The position numbers were made by a program, and so were the translations under genes. Source: Mycobacterium sp. 852014-50255_SCH5639931 (lineage in GTDB: Bacteria > Actinomycetota > Actinomycetes > Mycobacteriales > Mycobacteriaceae). Taken from it: a DNA stretch of 64,000 nucleotides. The DNA lies in the NCBI RefSeq assembly GCF_001665605.1, contig NZ_LZSV01000035.1, forward strand, positions 124,001 through 188,000, given 5' to 3'. Position 1 is the first letter of the stretch. Each line of letters begins with the position of its first letter. Below are positions 1 to 9,066 of this stretch, piece after piece. Below the pieces are notes generated by a model. The model made no database searches and was not told where the DNA came from. It worked only from the letters and a program-made list of their open reading frames with translations.

Positions 1-1430
1 CCCACATCGCCTTTGGGAAACCGGAGCGCCGTCGGCCCGTCGTTGACCTCAAGCGCCTCGCCGAGTTCCTCGCGCAACCGGGTGGCGTCCCGGGGCGCGG
101 CCACCCGCATGCCGGGCACGATGCCCAGCATCGACATGTCCCACATGCCGTTGTGGCTGGCGCCGTCCGAACCCGTGATCCCGGCCCGGTCGAGCACCAT
201 GGTGACGGGCAGCTTGTGCAGCGCCACGTCCATCATGATCTGGTCGAAGGCCCGGTTGAGGAAGGTCGAATAGATGGCCACCACCGGGTGCATGCCGCCC
301 ATCGCCAGGCCGGCCGCCGACGTCAGCGCGTGCTGCTCGGCGATGCCGACGTCGAACAGGCGATCCGGGAACTGTTGTCCGAAGGCGCTCAGCCCGGTCG
401 GGCCGGGCATCGCCGCGGTGATGGCCACGATGTCGCGGCGCTTCCTGGCGTAGCCGATCAGCGCGTCGGAGAAGGTGGCGGTCCAACCGGGACCGGCGAC
501 CTTGGTGGCCTGCCCGGTGACCGGATCGATGACGCCGCAGGAATGCATCTGCTCGGCCTCGTCGTCCTCCGCCGGACCGAAACCCATGCCCTTGCGGGTG
601 ACGACGTGCACGATCACCGGCCGGCCGAAGCCCCGCGCGTGGCGCAGCGCCATCTCCACCGCGCGTTCGTCGTGGCCATCGACCGGTCCCACGTACTTCA
701 GCCCCAGGTCGGTGAACAGCAGCTGCGGGGACAGGGAGTCCTTGATGCCGGCCTTGACGCTGTGCATGAACCGGTAGGCGAGCTCGCCGAGCAGCGGCAG
801 CGAGCGCACCGCGTCGCGGCCCTTCTCCAGGGCGTGCTCGTAGGCCGGCTGCAGCCGCAGGGTGGCCAGATGGTCGGCGACGCCGCCGATCGTCGGCGCG
901 TAACTGCGGCCGTTGTCGTTCACCACGATGATCACCGGCCGCTTCGACGCCGCGATGTTGTTCAGCGCCTCCCAGCACATGCCGCCGGTGAGCGCGCCGT
1001 CGCCGACCACGGCGACCACGTGCCGGTTGCGGTGGCCGGTCAGCTCGAACGCCTTGGCCAGGCCGTCGGCGTACGACAACGCCGCGCTGGCGTGGCTGGA
1101 CTCGACCCAGTCGTGTTCGCTCTCCGCGCGCGACGGATAGCCCGACAGCCCACCCTTTTTGCGCAGGCTCTCGAAGTCCTGCGAGCGCCCGGTCAGCATC
1201 TTGTGGACGTATGCCTGGTGACCGGTGTCGAAGACGATCGGATCATGCGGCGAGTCGAATACCCGATGCAGCGCCAGCGTCAGTTCGACGACGCCGAGGT
1301 TGGGCCCGAGGTGTCCCCCGGTCGCAGCGACCTTGTGGATCAGGAACTCGCGAATCTCGGCGGCCAGTTCGCGCAGCTGCTGTTGGGACAGGTGTTGCAG
1401 ATCAGCGGGCCCGCGGATCTGTTCCAGCAT
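1..1430 (-). CDS. dxs: 1-deoxy-D-xylulose-5-phosphate synthase, 3' end outside window
   Basis: DXS condenses pyruvate with glyceraldehyde-3-phosphate using thiamine diphosphate, the first step of the cytosolic MEP isoprenoid pathway. About 476 of some 640 residues are present. The protein starts MLEQIRGPADL at ATG 1430. It carries the GHLGPNLGVVE segment, the thiamine-diphosphate motif GDGALTGG, and the transketolase central domain with GIAEQHAL. The frame is still open at base 1, reading FPKGDVG, so the C-terminal domain lies off the window. A TAGACT -10 element six bases before the ATG suggests a leaderless transcript. The family is certain; only the end is missing. Confidence 0.95.
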   Translation of the reverse strand, partial: MLEQIRGPADLQHLSQQQLRELAAEIREFLIHKVAATGGHLGPNLGVVELTLALHRVFDSPHDPIVFDTGHQAYVHKMLTGRSQDFESLRKKGGLSGYPSRAESEHDWVESSHASAALSYADGLAKAFELTGHRNRHVVAVVGDGALTGGMCWEALNNIAASKRPVIIVVNDNGRSYAPTIGGVADHLATLRLQPAYEHALEKGRDAVRSLPLLGELAYRFMHSVKAGIKDSLSPQLLFTDLGLKYVGPVDGHDERAVEMALRHARGFGRPVIVHVVTRKGMGFGPAEDDEAEQMHSCGVIDPVTGQATKVAGPGWTATFSDALIGYARKRRDIVAITAAMPGPTGLSAFGQQFPDRLFDVGIAEQHALTSAAGLAMGGMHPVVAIYSTFLNRAFDQIMMDVALHKLPVTMVLDRAGITGSDGASHNGMWDMSMLGIVPGMRVAAPRDATRLREELGEALEVNDGPTALRFPKGDV

Positions 1431-1436
1431 CCCGAT

Positions 1437-1442
1437 AGTCTA
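1437..1442 (-). promoter_or_regulatory. Putative leaderless -10 element of dxs
   Basis: On the minus strand TAGACT is followed by six bases and then the dxs ATG. A mycobacterial TANNNT -10 at this distance places transcription start at or next to the A of the start codon. No convincing -35 is visible. Confidence 0.5.
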
Positions 1443-1484
1443 CGCAGCGTCGGAAGGAACAGCAGGGAGCCGGAGGCAGCCGGC

Positions 1485-2948
1485 CTACGAGGGTCTGAAG
1501 AGCTCGGCCAGGGTGTCGCGAAGTTCGGGATCCGCCAGGACGACGACCTCGTCACCGGCCTGAAGTTCGGTGTCGCCCCGCACCGGCACCAGGCCGGTGG
1601 TGCGAACCACGATGCTCACCCAGATGTCGCCGACACGGTCACTGAGACCCTCCACCGTGCACCCCTCGGCGGCAGAGCCCGGGGCAACGCTGAATCGATG
1701 GACCCCCTCCGGTTCGTCCGCGAGCCGCACACCTATCTCCCATGGCTGGGTCTCCACGGTGCGCATGGGCAGTTCCAACAGTTTTGCGACGCCGGGCACC
1801 GAGCTGCCTTGCACCAGAACCGAGAAGATCACGACGACGACCACGATGCCGTAGAGCCGTTCGGCGTTGGGAATGTGCGCGGCGCGCAGCAACTCGCCGA
1901 GCAGAATCGGCACCGCCCCTTTGAGGCCGGCGAACAGGATGAAGACGCGTTCGTTTCGCTTCAGGTGCACGCCAACCAGGCATGCGCTCACGGCCAGCGG
2001 GCGGATCAGCGCCGTCAGGGCAATTCCGAGGACGATCCCGGGAATCCACACGTCGGGGTGGGTAAGGACGCCGAGGTCGACGGTCAAACCCAGCACGGCG
2101 AAAGCGACGATTTCGGCTAGACCGGCCAGGGCGGCGTGGAATCGCTTGATCTCCGGCTTGTAGGGCGCGCGCGCGTCGCCGATCACGATGCCGGCGACGA
2201 ATACCGCCAGAAATCCCGATCCGTGTGCAAGCGTGGCGATGCCGTACAGCATCAGGATGGATGCCAGCGTTCGTAACGGGTAGAGGCCTTCGCTCGGCAG
2301 CGCCACGCGGCGCATGAAGACGAGCAAGGCGCGGCCGCCGATCACCCCGACCGCCAGGCCGATCGCCATCTGCAGAGCGAATTGAGTTCCGACGCTGGCG
2401 AATCCGGCTGCGCTGAGGCCGCCGGCGGCGATCAGGCTGGACATCAACGAGATGCCCACCGGATCGTTGGCGCCGGACTCGCCCTCCAAGATCGTGCTGC
2501 TGCGGCCTCTGATCTCGCGTTTGCCCAGGACAGAGAACACCACGGCCGGATCGGTGGGAGCTATGGCGGTTGCGACGAGCACCGCGGGGAACCAGCTCAC
2601 CCCGCCTGCGTAGTGCAGCACCAATGCGGCACCGGCGGCGGTGAGGGCGGTGCCCACGACGCCGACCGACAGGATAGGAGCCACCGCCGCGCGGAAACGA
2701 GAAGGCCCGATATGCATTCCGCCGTCGAACAGCACCAGCACCAGTGCGATGGTGATTACCTGTTGCACGATCCGCTCGGACGGTGGTTGCACCGCGGGCA
2801 CGGAGTGCACCACCGCTGCCGTTCCGACGAGCACGAGCAGTGGAACGGGGACCTTGACCCGCTCCGTCAGACGGTTCGCCAAGACAGCGACCAGCCCGAC
2901 CGCACTGGAGAACAAGATGATGAGCGCGAACCGAAGACCATCGTTCAC
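1485..2948 (-). CDS. CPA1-type cation (K+ or Na+)/proton antiporter with C-terminal RCK_C domain
   Basis: Integral membrane cation/H+ exchanger of the NhaP/CvrA kind. About 12 hydrophobic segments fill the first 390 residues. The family core is visible as LVLFDGGMHI, the ATAIAPTDPAVVFS helix, and EGESGANDPVG with the conserved acidic and Asn-Asp residues. A soluble tail of about 100 residues (from roughly VETQPWEIGVRLADEPEG) ends in VVVLADPELRDTLAELF, typical of TrkA-C/RCK_C modules that sense nucleotides or ions. The frame is open up to GTG 3053, but GTG 2948 (VNDGLRFALIILFSS) puts the first membrane helix at the N-terminus and is preferred. No ribosome site marks either start. In M. tuberculosis I recall other genes between dxs1 and Rv2689c, so this looks lineage-specific. 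K+ is the likelier ion given the neighbours, by inference. Confidence 0.85.
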   Translation of the reverse strand: MNDGLRFALIILFSSAVGLVAVLANRLTERVKVPVPLLVLVGTAAVVHSVPAVQPPSERIVQQVITIALVLVLFDGGMHIGPSRFRAAVAPILSVGVVGTALTAAGAALVLHYAGGVSWFPAVLVATAIAPTDPAVVFSVLGKREIRGRSSTILEGESGANDPVGISLMSSLIAAGGLSAAGFASVGTQFALQMAIGLAVGVIGGRALLVFMRRVALPSEGLYPLRTLASILMLYGIATLAHGSGFLAVFVAGIVIGDARAPYKPEIKRFHAALAGLAEIVAFAVLGLTVDLGVLTHPDVWIPGIVLGIALTALIRPLAVSACLVGVHLKRNERVFILFAGLKGAVPILLGELLRAAHIPNAERLYGIVVVVVIFSVLVQGSSVPGVAKLLELPMRTVETQPWEIGVRLADEPEGVHRFSVAPGSAAEGCTVEGLSDRVGDIWVSIVVRTTGLVPVRGDTELQAGDEVVVLADPELRDTLAELFRPS

Positions 2949-3139
2949 GATCGCGGCACCCGGAGACGCGACGGCGATTTGTCGGTAGGCACTCGTGCCT
3001 TTCGGTTGGTCGACAGGGACATCGAGGACATCGCCGACCAGACTTCCCGGCACACCGCGATGGAGTCTAGCCGCTTTCGGGGCGCCCCACCCGCAGAGTC
3101 ATTGCGATTACTCGTGTCTCGTCGGCTCTGGCGGCGCCC

Positions 3140-4366
3140 CTAAGCGCGCGTCAGCAGCGCGACGCATTCGGTGTGATGGGTCAGCGGGAACGCGTCGAAC
3201 ACCTTGATCTTCTCGACGGCATAGCCGTGGCCGAGGTAGAGCCCGATATCGCGGGCGAAAGATGCGGCCTCGCAACCGATGTGCACTATCCGCGGGACAC
3301 CGGCGGCGGCCAGCAGATCAACGATTTCGCGCCCGGCCCCCGCGCGCGGCGGATCCAGCACCGCCACATCGGCGCCGGATCGTTGCGCGTTGAGCACCCG
3401 CCGCACCGAGTCGGTGACGACCTGCACCTGCGGCAGGTCGCCCAGTGCGGCCCGGGCGGCGCGCGGGGCCGCGCGCGACGTGTCCACGCTCAGCACCCGA
3501 CCGGGCTCCCCGACCGCGGCGCCAAGCGCCGCGGCGAAAACGCCGGCGCCGCCGTACAGATCCCAGGCGGTCGTGCCGGTGCCGGGCTGCGCCCAGTCGG
3601 CGACCAGGCGGCTGTACACCGTCGCCGCGCCGCGGTGCGCCTGCCAGAAGGCCGTCACCGGGATCTGCCAGCTGCGGCCGTCGGCCCGCTGCACCGCCTC
3701 GTAGCTGCCCTCGACGACCTTGGTCGCGGTCTTCCTGCCCTGCCGCAGCGTGCGCACCACGTGGCGCGCACCGTCGTCGTCCACGACTACGTGCAGCTGG
3801 GCGGTCGGCGGCCATTCGGATTCGGCGATCCCGTCGAGCATGCCGGCCGGCAACTGCGCGCAGCGCAGGTCAGTCACCAGCTCGTCGCTGTGATACCGGT
3901 GAAACCCGGCGCGGCGGTCGGTGCCCACGTCGAGCCGGACCCGGGTGCGCCAACCCGTCGGCCCGGAGTCCGACAGCGGTTCCGCCTCGCCATTCCAGCG
4001 GTGTCCGCCCAGCCGCTCCAGCTGATTGGCCACCACTTGCGCCTTGATCGCGCGGGCCGCCTCCGGGGCGGCGAACGCCAAGTCGCAGCACCCGGCACCG
4101 TCCACCCCGGCGATGGGGCAAAGCGACTCGACGCGGTCGGCCGACGGCTCGAGCACCTCGACAACCTCGGCGTGCCAATAAGATCCGCGGTCGGCGGTGA
4201 CCCGGACCCGCACCCGCTCACCCGGTAACGCGTAGCGGACGAACACCACGCGCCCCTCGTGGTGCGCCACGCAGCTGCCGCCGTTGGCCGGGGCGCCGGT
4301 GACCAACGTGAGCTCCTCGTGCGGGGGCAGCACCGCGCCGGGTGCGCGGGGGGATTCGCGGGTCAA
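3140..4366 (-). CDS. Class I SAM-dependent RNA (uracil-5-)methyltransferase, TrmA/RlmD family (Rv2689c-like)
   Basis: Predicted to methylate a uridine in rRNA or tRNA. A TRAM-like N-terminal beta region (LTLVTGAPANGGSCVAHHEG, RVRVTADRG) is followed by a cysteine cluster (CPIAGVDGAGCCD) that would bind an Fe-S centre. The SAM site is DLYGGAGVFAAALG, then DPPRAG. The catalytic-Cys loop reads HIGCEAASFARDIG. The 408-residue length fits the family. The same frame stays open to 5914, but only the part after TTG 4366 looks like this family. That TTG overlaps the TGA of the upstream transporter in a TTGA overlap (4363-4366), which fixes the start and implies translational coupling. Confidence 0.9.
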   Translation of the reverse strand: MTRESPRAPGAVLPPHEELTLVTGAPANGGSCVAHHEGRVVFVRYALPGERVRVRVTADRGSYWHAEVVEVLEPSADRVESLCPIAGVDGAGCCDLAFAAPEAARAIKAQVVANQLERLGGHRWNGEAEPLSDSGPTGWRTRVRLDVGTDRRAGFHRYHSDELVTDLRCAQLPAGMLDGIAESEWPPTAQLHVVVDDDGARHVVRTLRQGRKTATKVVEGSYEAVQRADGRSWQIPVTAFWQAHRGAATVYSRLVADWAQPGTGTTAWDLYGGAGVFAAALGAAVGEPGRVLSVDTSRAAPRAARAALGDLPQVQVVTDSVRRVLNAQRSGADVAVLDPPRAGAGREIVDLLAAAGVPRIVHIGCEAASFARDIGLYLGHGYAVEKIKVFDAFPLTHHTECVALLTRA

Positions 4367-6357
4367 TCGAAGATTCCCCGACGAGTGTCCCCCGGGGCCA
4401 CGTGGTGCTGCAGCGTCTGCAGCCGTTCCGACGAAGTCAGTTGCCACGGAACAGAAGTCACCATGACGTTCGGCATGAACAACAACCGGCCCTTGAGCCG
4501 CAGCGCGCTTTGGTTGTGCAGCGCCTGCTCCCACCAACGGCCCACCACGTACTCGGGAATGAAGACGGTGACCACGGTGCGCGGCGATTCCTTGCTGACC
4601 CGCTTGACGTAATCCAGTATGGGGCGGGTGATTTCGCGGTACGGCGAGGCGATGACCTTCAGCGGCACACTGATGTCGCTTTCCTCCCACTGGTGCACCA
4701 GCTCGCGGGTTTCCCCGTCGTCCACGCTGACGGTGAGCGCCTCGAGCGCATCGGGGCGGGTCGCTCGGGCGTAGGCCAGCGCGCGCAGCGTGGGCAGATG
4801 CAGTTTGGACACCAGCACCAGAGCGTGATTGCGGCTGGGCAACACCACGTCGTGCTGGGCGGCGGCCTGCTCCTCCAGTTCCCGGGTGACGGTGCCGTAG
4901 TGCCGGTGGATCATCTTCATCATTCCGAACAGCAAACCCATGGCGAAAAGCGCGATCCATGCGCCGGCGACGAACTTCGTCACCAGGACGACCAACAAAA
5001 CCGCGCCGGTGGAGAGCAATCCGACCGTATTGACGACCCGGGAGCGCACCATCTTGCGCCGCGCACGCGGGTCGGTCTCGGTGCGCAGCAATCGAGTCCA
5101 GTGCCGCACCATCCCGATCTGGCTCAGGGTGAACGAAATGAACACCCCGACGATGTACAGCTGGATCAGGGCGGTGACCTCGGCGCGGAACGCGATGATC
5201 GCCAGCAGCGCCGCCCCGGACAGGAACAGGATCCCGTTGGAGAACGCCAACCGGTCCCCGCGGGTGTGCAGCTGGCGCGGCAGGTAACTGTGCTGCGCCA
5301 GCACCGAGCCGAGCACCGGGAACCCGTTGAACGCGGTGTTGGCGGCCAGCACCAGGATGAGCGCGGTCACCGTGGCGATCAGCAGGAAGCCGATGTGGAA
5401 GCTGCCGAACACCGTTTCCGCCAGCTGGGTGACCAGGGTCTTCTGGTAGTAGCCCGGCGGGGCGCCGGCCAGTTGCGTGGCGGGATCCTCGACCAGCTGA
5501 ACGCGGATCTGCTGAGCCAACACGATGATGCCCATCAGCAGGGTCACCGCGATCGCCCCCAGCATCAGCAGCGTCGTCGCCGCGTTGCGTGACTTGGGCT
5601 TCTCGAAAGCCGGAACGCCGTTGCTGATGGCCTCCACACCGGTCAGCGCCGCGCAGCCCGAGGAGAAGGACCGCGCCACCAGGAATGCCAGCGCGAAGCC
5701 CACGACCTGGCCGTGCTCGGCGTGCATCTGGAAGCCGGCCGACTCCGCGCGCAGCGGGTTGCCCAGCACGAAGATCCGGAACAGGCCCCAACCGATCATG
5801 ATGAAGACGCCGACGATGAACGCATAGGTCGGAATGGCGAACGCCACCCCGGACTCCCGGATTCCGCGCAGGTTCAACGCCATCACCAGCAGGATGGCCG
5901 CCACGCAGAACCACACCTTGTGCTGGGCCACCAGCGGGATGGCGGAGCCGATGTTAGACATCGCCGACGCCGTCGAAACGGCAACGGTGAGAACGTAATC
6001 CACCATCAGGGCGCTGGCGACCACCAGGCCGGCGGTGTCACCGAGGTTGGTGGTGACCACCTCGAAGTCGCCCCCGCCCGACGGGTAGGCGTGCACGTTC
6101 TGCCGGTAGCTGGCCACCACGACCAGCATCACCGCGGCCACGGCGAGCCCGATCCAGGGCGTCAACGCGTACGCGGACAGGCCTGCCACCGAGAGCATCA
6201 GGAAGACCTCTTCGGGTGCGTACGCCACCGACGACAACGCGTCGGAGGCGAACACCGGCAAGGCGATCCGCTTGGGCAGCAGGGTGTGACTCAGCCGGTC
6301 GCTGCGAAACGGCCGGCCAATTAGCAACCGACGCGCTGCGGTTGAAAGTTTGGACAC
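4363..6357 (-). CDS. KimA/YdaO-like APC-superfamily potassium transporter (Rv2690c-like)
   Basis: A membrane protein of about 664 residues with some 12 transmembrane helices in the first 460 residues and a soluble C-terminal domain. The N-terminus (LLIGRPFRSDRLSHTLLPKRIALPVFASDALSSVAYAPEEV, shown here only as an overview; key part ALPVFASDALSSVAY) closely resembles Bacillus KimA, a high-affinity K+/H+ symporter. Older annotation calls it an amino-acid permease. The neighbours ceoB and ceoC are Trk K+ regulators, which supports K+ as substrate. Start uncertain: GTG 6357 (VSKLSTAARRLLIG) is chosen for similarity to Rv2690c; GTG 6378 is possible. The gene is transcribed away from ceoB and coupled to the methyltransferase behind it. 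Confidence 0.8.
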   Translation of the reverse strand: MSKLSTAARRLLIGRPFRSDRLSHTLLPKRIALPVFASDALSSVAYAPEEVFLMLSVAGLSAYALTPWIGLAVAAVMLVVVASYRQNVHAYPSGGGDFEVVTTNLGDTAGLVVASALMVDYVLTVAVSTASAMSNIGSAIPLVAQHKVWFCVAAILLVMALNLRGIRESGVAFAIPTYAFIVGVFIMIGWGLFRIFVLGNPLRAESAGFQMHAEHGQVVGFALAFLVARSFSSGCAALTGVEAISNGVPAFEKPKSRNAATTLLMLGAIAVTLLMGIIVLAQQIRVQLVEDPATQLAGAPPGYYQKTLVTQLAETVFGSFHIGFLLIATVTALILVLAANTAFNGFPVLGSVLAQHSYLPRQLHTRGDRLAFSNGILFLSGAALLAIIAFRAEVTALIQLYIVGVFISFTLSQIGMVRHWTRLLRTETDPRARRKMVRSRVVNTVGLLSTGAVLLVVLVTKFVAGAWIALFAMGLLFGMMKMIHRHYGTVTRELEEQAAAQHDVVLPSRNHALVLVSKLHLPTLRALAYARATRPDALEALTVSVDDGETRELVHQWEESDISVPLKVIASPYREITRPILDYVKRVSKESPRTVVTVFIPEYVVGRWWEQALHNQSALRLKGRLLFMPNVMVTSVPWQLTSSERLQTLQHHVAPGDTRRGIFD

Positions 6358-6488
6358 GAGAGCCAAGAGTAAGCCCACAAGGGTTTGGCGGTAGCTTCGT
6401 AGGCGAGAATGTTTGCCGACCCGAAATCGGCTGGCCGACGTGGGTTGCCGATCGGGGGGGCGCAGGACGCAGCCGAGAGGATCGGAAA

Positions 6489-7157
6489 GTGCGAGTAGTG
6501 GTGATGGGCTGCGGCCGCGTCGGTTCCTCAGTGGCCGACGGGTTATCGCGGATCGGCCACGACGTCGCGGTCATCGACCGCGACAGCACCGCCTTCAACC
6601 GGCTCAGCCCTGAGTACGCCGGGGAGCGGGTGTTGGGCCAGGGGTTTGACCGGGACGTACTGCTGCGGGCCGGCATCGAGGAGGCCGACGCGTTCGCCGC
6701 CGTGTCATCCGGGGATAACTCGAACATCATCTCGGCGCGGCTGGCCCGGGAGACCTTCGGCGTCAAGCGCGTCGTCGCCCGGATCTACGACGCCAAGCGC
6801 GCCGAGGTCTACGAACGCCTCGGCATCCCGACTATCGCCACCGTGCCCTGGACCACCGACCGCCTGCTCAACGCGCTGCTGCGCGACACCGAGACCGCGA
6901 AATGGCGGGACCCGACCGGCACCGTGGCCGTCGCCGAGGTCGTCCTGCACGAGGAGTGGATCGGGCACCGGGTGACCGATCTCGAGCAGGCCACCGGCGC
7001 CCGCGTCGCGTTTCTGATCCGGTTCGGTGCCGGCGTCTTGCCGGAACCGAAAACGGTCATCCAGGCCGGCGATCAGGTCTACGTCGCCGCGATCTCCGGC
7101 CGCGCCGCCGAGGCTATCGCCATCGCGGCCATGCCACCCAGTGAAGACCTCGGTTAA
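6489..7157 (+). CDS. ceoB: Trk-system potassium uptake regulator CeoB (TrkA-like)
   Basis: A cytosolic RCK protein of 222 residues. It opens with the Rossmann motif MGCGRVGSSVADGL and an acidic residue at the end of strand 2 (VIDRD), typical of NAD(H) binding by KTN/TrkA-N. RCK_C follows from about residue 140. Such proteins gate a K+ channel or transporter according to nucleotide state. Start GTG 6489 is preceded by GAGAGG eight bases upstream. ceoC starts 13 bases after the stop, and the KimA-like transporter lies divergently upstream, so the cluster is a potassium-uptake module. Confidence 0.92.
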   Translation: MRVVVMGCGRVGSSVADGLSRIGHDVAVIDRDSTAFNRLSPEYAGERVLGQGFDRDVLLRAGIEEADAFAAVSSGDNSNIISARLARETFGVKRVVARIYDAKRAEVYERLGIPTIATVPWTTDRLLNALLRDTETAKWRDPTGTVAVAEVVLHEEWIGHRVTDLEQATGARVAFLIRFGAGVLPEPKTVIQAGDQVYVAAISGRAAEAIAIAAMPPSEDLG

Positions 7158-7170
7158 GGAGACGGCGGAT

Positions 7171-7848
7171 ATGAAGGTAGCTGTCGCCGGGGCCGGCGCC
7201 GTCGGCCGCTCCGTCAGTCGCGAACTCATCGGCAACGGCCACGACGTGACGCTCATCGAGCGCAATCCCGATCACGTCGACGTCGACGCCATCCCCGCCG
7301 CCCACTGGCGTCTCGGCGATGCCTGCGAGCTGAGCCTGCTGGAATCGGTGCATCTGCAGGACTTCGACGTGGTGGTGGCCGCGACCGGCGACGACAAGGC
7401 CAACGTCGTGCTCAGCTTGCTGGCCAAGACCGAATTCGCGGTGCCGCGGGTCGTGGCCCGGGTCAACGATCCCCGCAACGAGTGGTTGTTCACCGACGCC
7501 TGGGGCGTGGATGTGGCGGTGTCCACGCCGCGCATGCTCGCGTCGCTCATCGAAGAGGCCGTCGCCGTCGGTGATCTGGTGCGGCTCATGGAATTCCGTC
7601 GCGGCCAGGCCAACCTCGTCGAGATCACCCTGCCCGACGACACGCCCTGGGGCGGCAAGCCGGTGCGCCGCCTGCAACTGCCCCGGGACGCCTCGCTGGT
7701 GACGATCCTGCGCGGCCCGCGGGTGATCGTGCCCGAGGCGGACGAGCCGCTGGAGGGCGGCGACGAGCTGCTCTTCGTCGCGGTCGCGGAGGTCGAAGAG
7801 GACCTGCGCAAACTCCTGCTGCCGGACGGCCCGCCGCTCGACAGCTAG
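7171..7848 (+). CDS. ceoC: Trk-system potassium uptake regulator CeoC (TrkA-like)
   Basis: Second RCK protein of the pair, 225 residues, with GAGAVGRSVSREL as nucleotide-binding loop, LIERN at strand 2, and a C-terminal RCK_C part (LPDDTPWGGKPVRRL). It probably forms a ring or heteromer with CeoB on a K+ transporter. ATG 7171 has a strong AAGGAGA site nine bases upstream that overlaps the ceoB stop, so the two genes form an operon. Its TAG shares the palindrome CTAG (7845-7848) with the stop of the convergent gene. Confidence 0.92.
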   Translation: MKVAVAGAGAVGRSVSRELIGNGHDVTLIERNPDHVDVDAIPAAHWRLGDACELSLLESVHLQDFDVVVAATGDDKANVVLSLLAKTEFAVPRVVARVNDPRNEWLFTDAWGVDVAVSTPRMLASLIEEAVAVGDLVRLMEFRRGQANLVEITLPDDTPWGGKPVRRLQLPRDASLVTILRGPRVIVPEADEPLEGGDELLFVAVAEVEEDLRKLLLPDGPPLDS

Positions 7849-8564
7849 TCGCGGACGGGGTCGGCGTCGATCTGGACGCCGGTGTCACCGACCGCCGGCA
7901 GGGCACGCTGCACGGCTTTGATCGCCGCGTATGTCGCCAGCGCGGCCGCCACGGTCAGTGGCCACCCCATCGCGATCCGCGCGACCGCCAGCCAACCGGT
8001 CTGGTCGGCGTCATAGAGCAGGCCCTGGACGACGAACCGCGCGGCGAACACCAGCACCCAGCAGACCGAGGCGATGTCGAACGCGTAGACGGCCCGGGGC
8101 ACGTCGCGCCATTCGCGACCACGCCCGCCGGCCCAGCTCCACGCGTAGCCGACCAGAGGCCGTCGGATGACGACCGACGCGGCGAACACCACCGCCCACA
8201 CCAACGACATCCAGATGCCCAGCAGGAAGTAGCCCTTCGACTCCCCCACGATGTAGGCGATGAGCGCGCAGATGGCGACGCCGAAGAACCCGGAGAATGC
8301 CGGTTGCGGGGATTCGCGGCGGATCAACCGCCATACCAACACCAGCGCGGCGACGGCCAGCGCGGACCCGACCGCCACGAGCAAACCGGACACGCTCGAA
8401 GCAATGACGAAGATCACAACGGGCAGCGACGAATAGATGACACCGCTGACGCCGCCCACCTGCCCCAGCAGACGTTCCGGTGTGATGCGGCTGGCGGTCG
8501 CGGGTTCGGGCGAGCCCGACTCATGCGGTCCCGGACTCGACCCCCAATCGGCGGGGCGAGTCAC
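7845..8564 (-). CDS. DUF3159 integral membrane protein (Rv2693c-like)
   Basis: Protein of 239 residues with five or six hydrophobic segments, such as LPVVIFVIASSVSGLLVAVG and VAICALIAYIVGES. The conserved GESKGYFLLGIWMSLVWA core is typical of DUF3159. No enzymatic motif is visible and the function is unknown. GTG 8564 overlaps the TGA of the upstream OB-fold gene (GTGA), indicating translational coupling. The stop overlaps the ceoC stop in CTAG. Confidence 0.88.
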   Translation of the reverse strand: MTRPADWGSSPGPHESGSPEPATASRITPERLLGQVGGVSGVIYSSLPVVIFVIASSVSGLLVAVGSALAVAALVLVWRLIRRESPQPAFSGFFGVAICALIAYIVGESKGYFLLGIWMSLVWAVVFAASVVIRRPLVGYAWSWAGGRGREWRDVPRAVYAFDIASVCWVLVFAARFVVQGLLYDADQTGWLAVARIAMGWPLTVAAALATYAAIKAVQRALPAVGDTGVQIDADPVRD

Positions 8565-8929
8565 CGCTGAATCTCGTAGTGCGGGTTGTAGATGGCCTTG
8601 GTGCCGTTCTCCAGCTTGCCCAGCCGGCCCCGCACCCGCAGCTTGCGGCCCGAGTCGATGCCGGGTATCCGGCGCTGGCCCAACCAGACCAAAGTGACGG
8701 TGTCGCTGCCGTCGAACAGCTCGGCACGGACACCGCCCGGACAGGCCTTGCCGTTACATTCCACGCTGCGCAGCGTGCCGACCATGGTGACCTCTTGGCC
8801 ACGCTCGCAATCGATGACTCGTTGCGCGCCGGTGAGTGCGACCTCGTCGGACAACTCCTCCGAGTCGCGTTGCTCCGGAGCCTCCGTCAAGCGGCGGGTG
8901 AGCCGGCGCAGATATCCTTGGGCCCCCAT
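8561..8929 (-). CDS. OB-fold nucleic-acid-binding protein (Rv2694c-like)
   Basis: Small 122-residue protein. After a basic N-terminus (YLRRLTRRLTE) it shows an OB-fold of the tRNA_anti type: GQEVTMVGTLRSVEC, VRAELFDGSDTVTLVWLGQRRIPGI, and LRVRGRLG. It probably binds nucleic acid; the target is unknown. ATG 8929 has an AGGAGG site five bases upstream and gives the length recalled for Rv2694c. A longer frame to 9022 has no such site. It is coupled to the downstream DUF3159 gene. Confidence 0.9.
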   Translation of the reverse strand: MGAQGYLRRLTRRLTEAPEQRDSEELSDEVALTGAQRVIDCERGQEVTMVGTLRSVECNGKACPGGVRAELFDGSDTVTLVWLGQRRIPGIDSGRKLRVRGRLGKLENGTKAIYNPHYEIQR

Positions 8930-9066
8930 GGCCCCTCCTGACAATGCCGATAAGCCTTGGCGCTTCCATTTATGCCAACGGACACCGTAGACCTGTTGGT
9001 TCCCGCGCGCCAACCGACTCAAACACCGCTGTTGGGCACAAATGAACGCCGGGGCAATATCAGGGG

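Noticed and set aside
153..2120. Long plus-strand frame of 655 codons over dxs and the antiporter
   Set aside because: It is antisense to two clear genes, is rich in Arg, His and Gly with no domain, and results from the third-position GC bias of the real minus-strand genes.
4367..5914. N-terminal extension of the RNA methyltransferase to 924 residues
   Set aside because: The extension is antisense-like, Arg/Gly-rich and lies wholly inside the KimA-like gene in another frame; the TTGA overlap at 4363-4366 gives the natural start.
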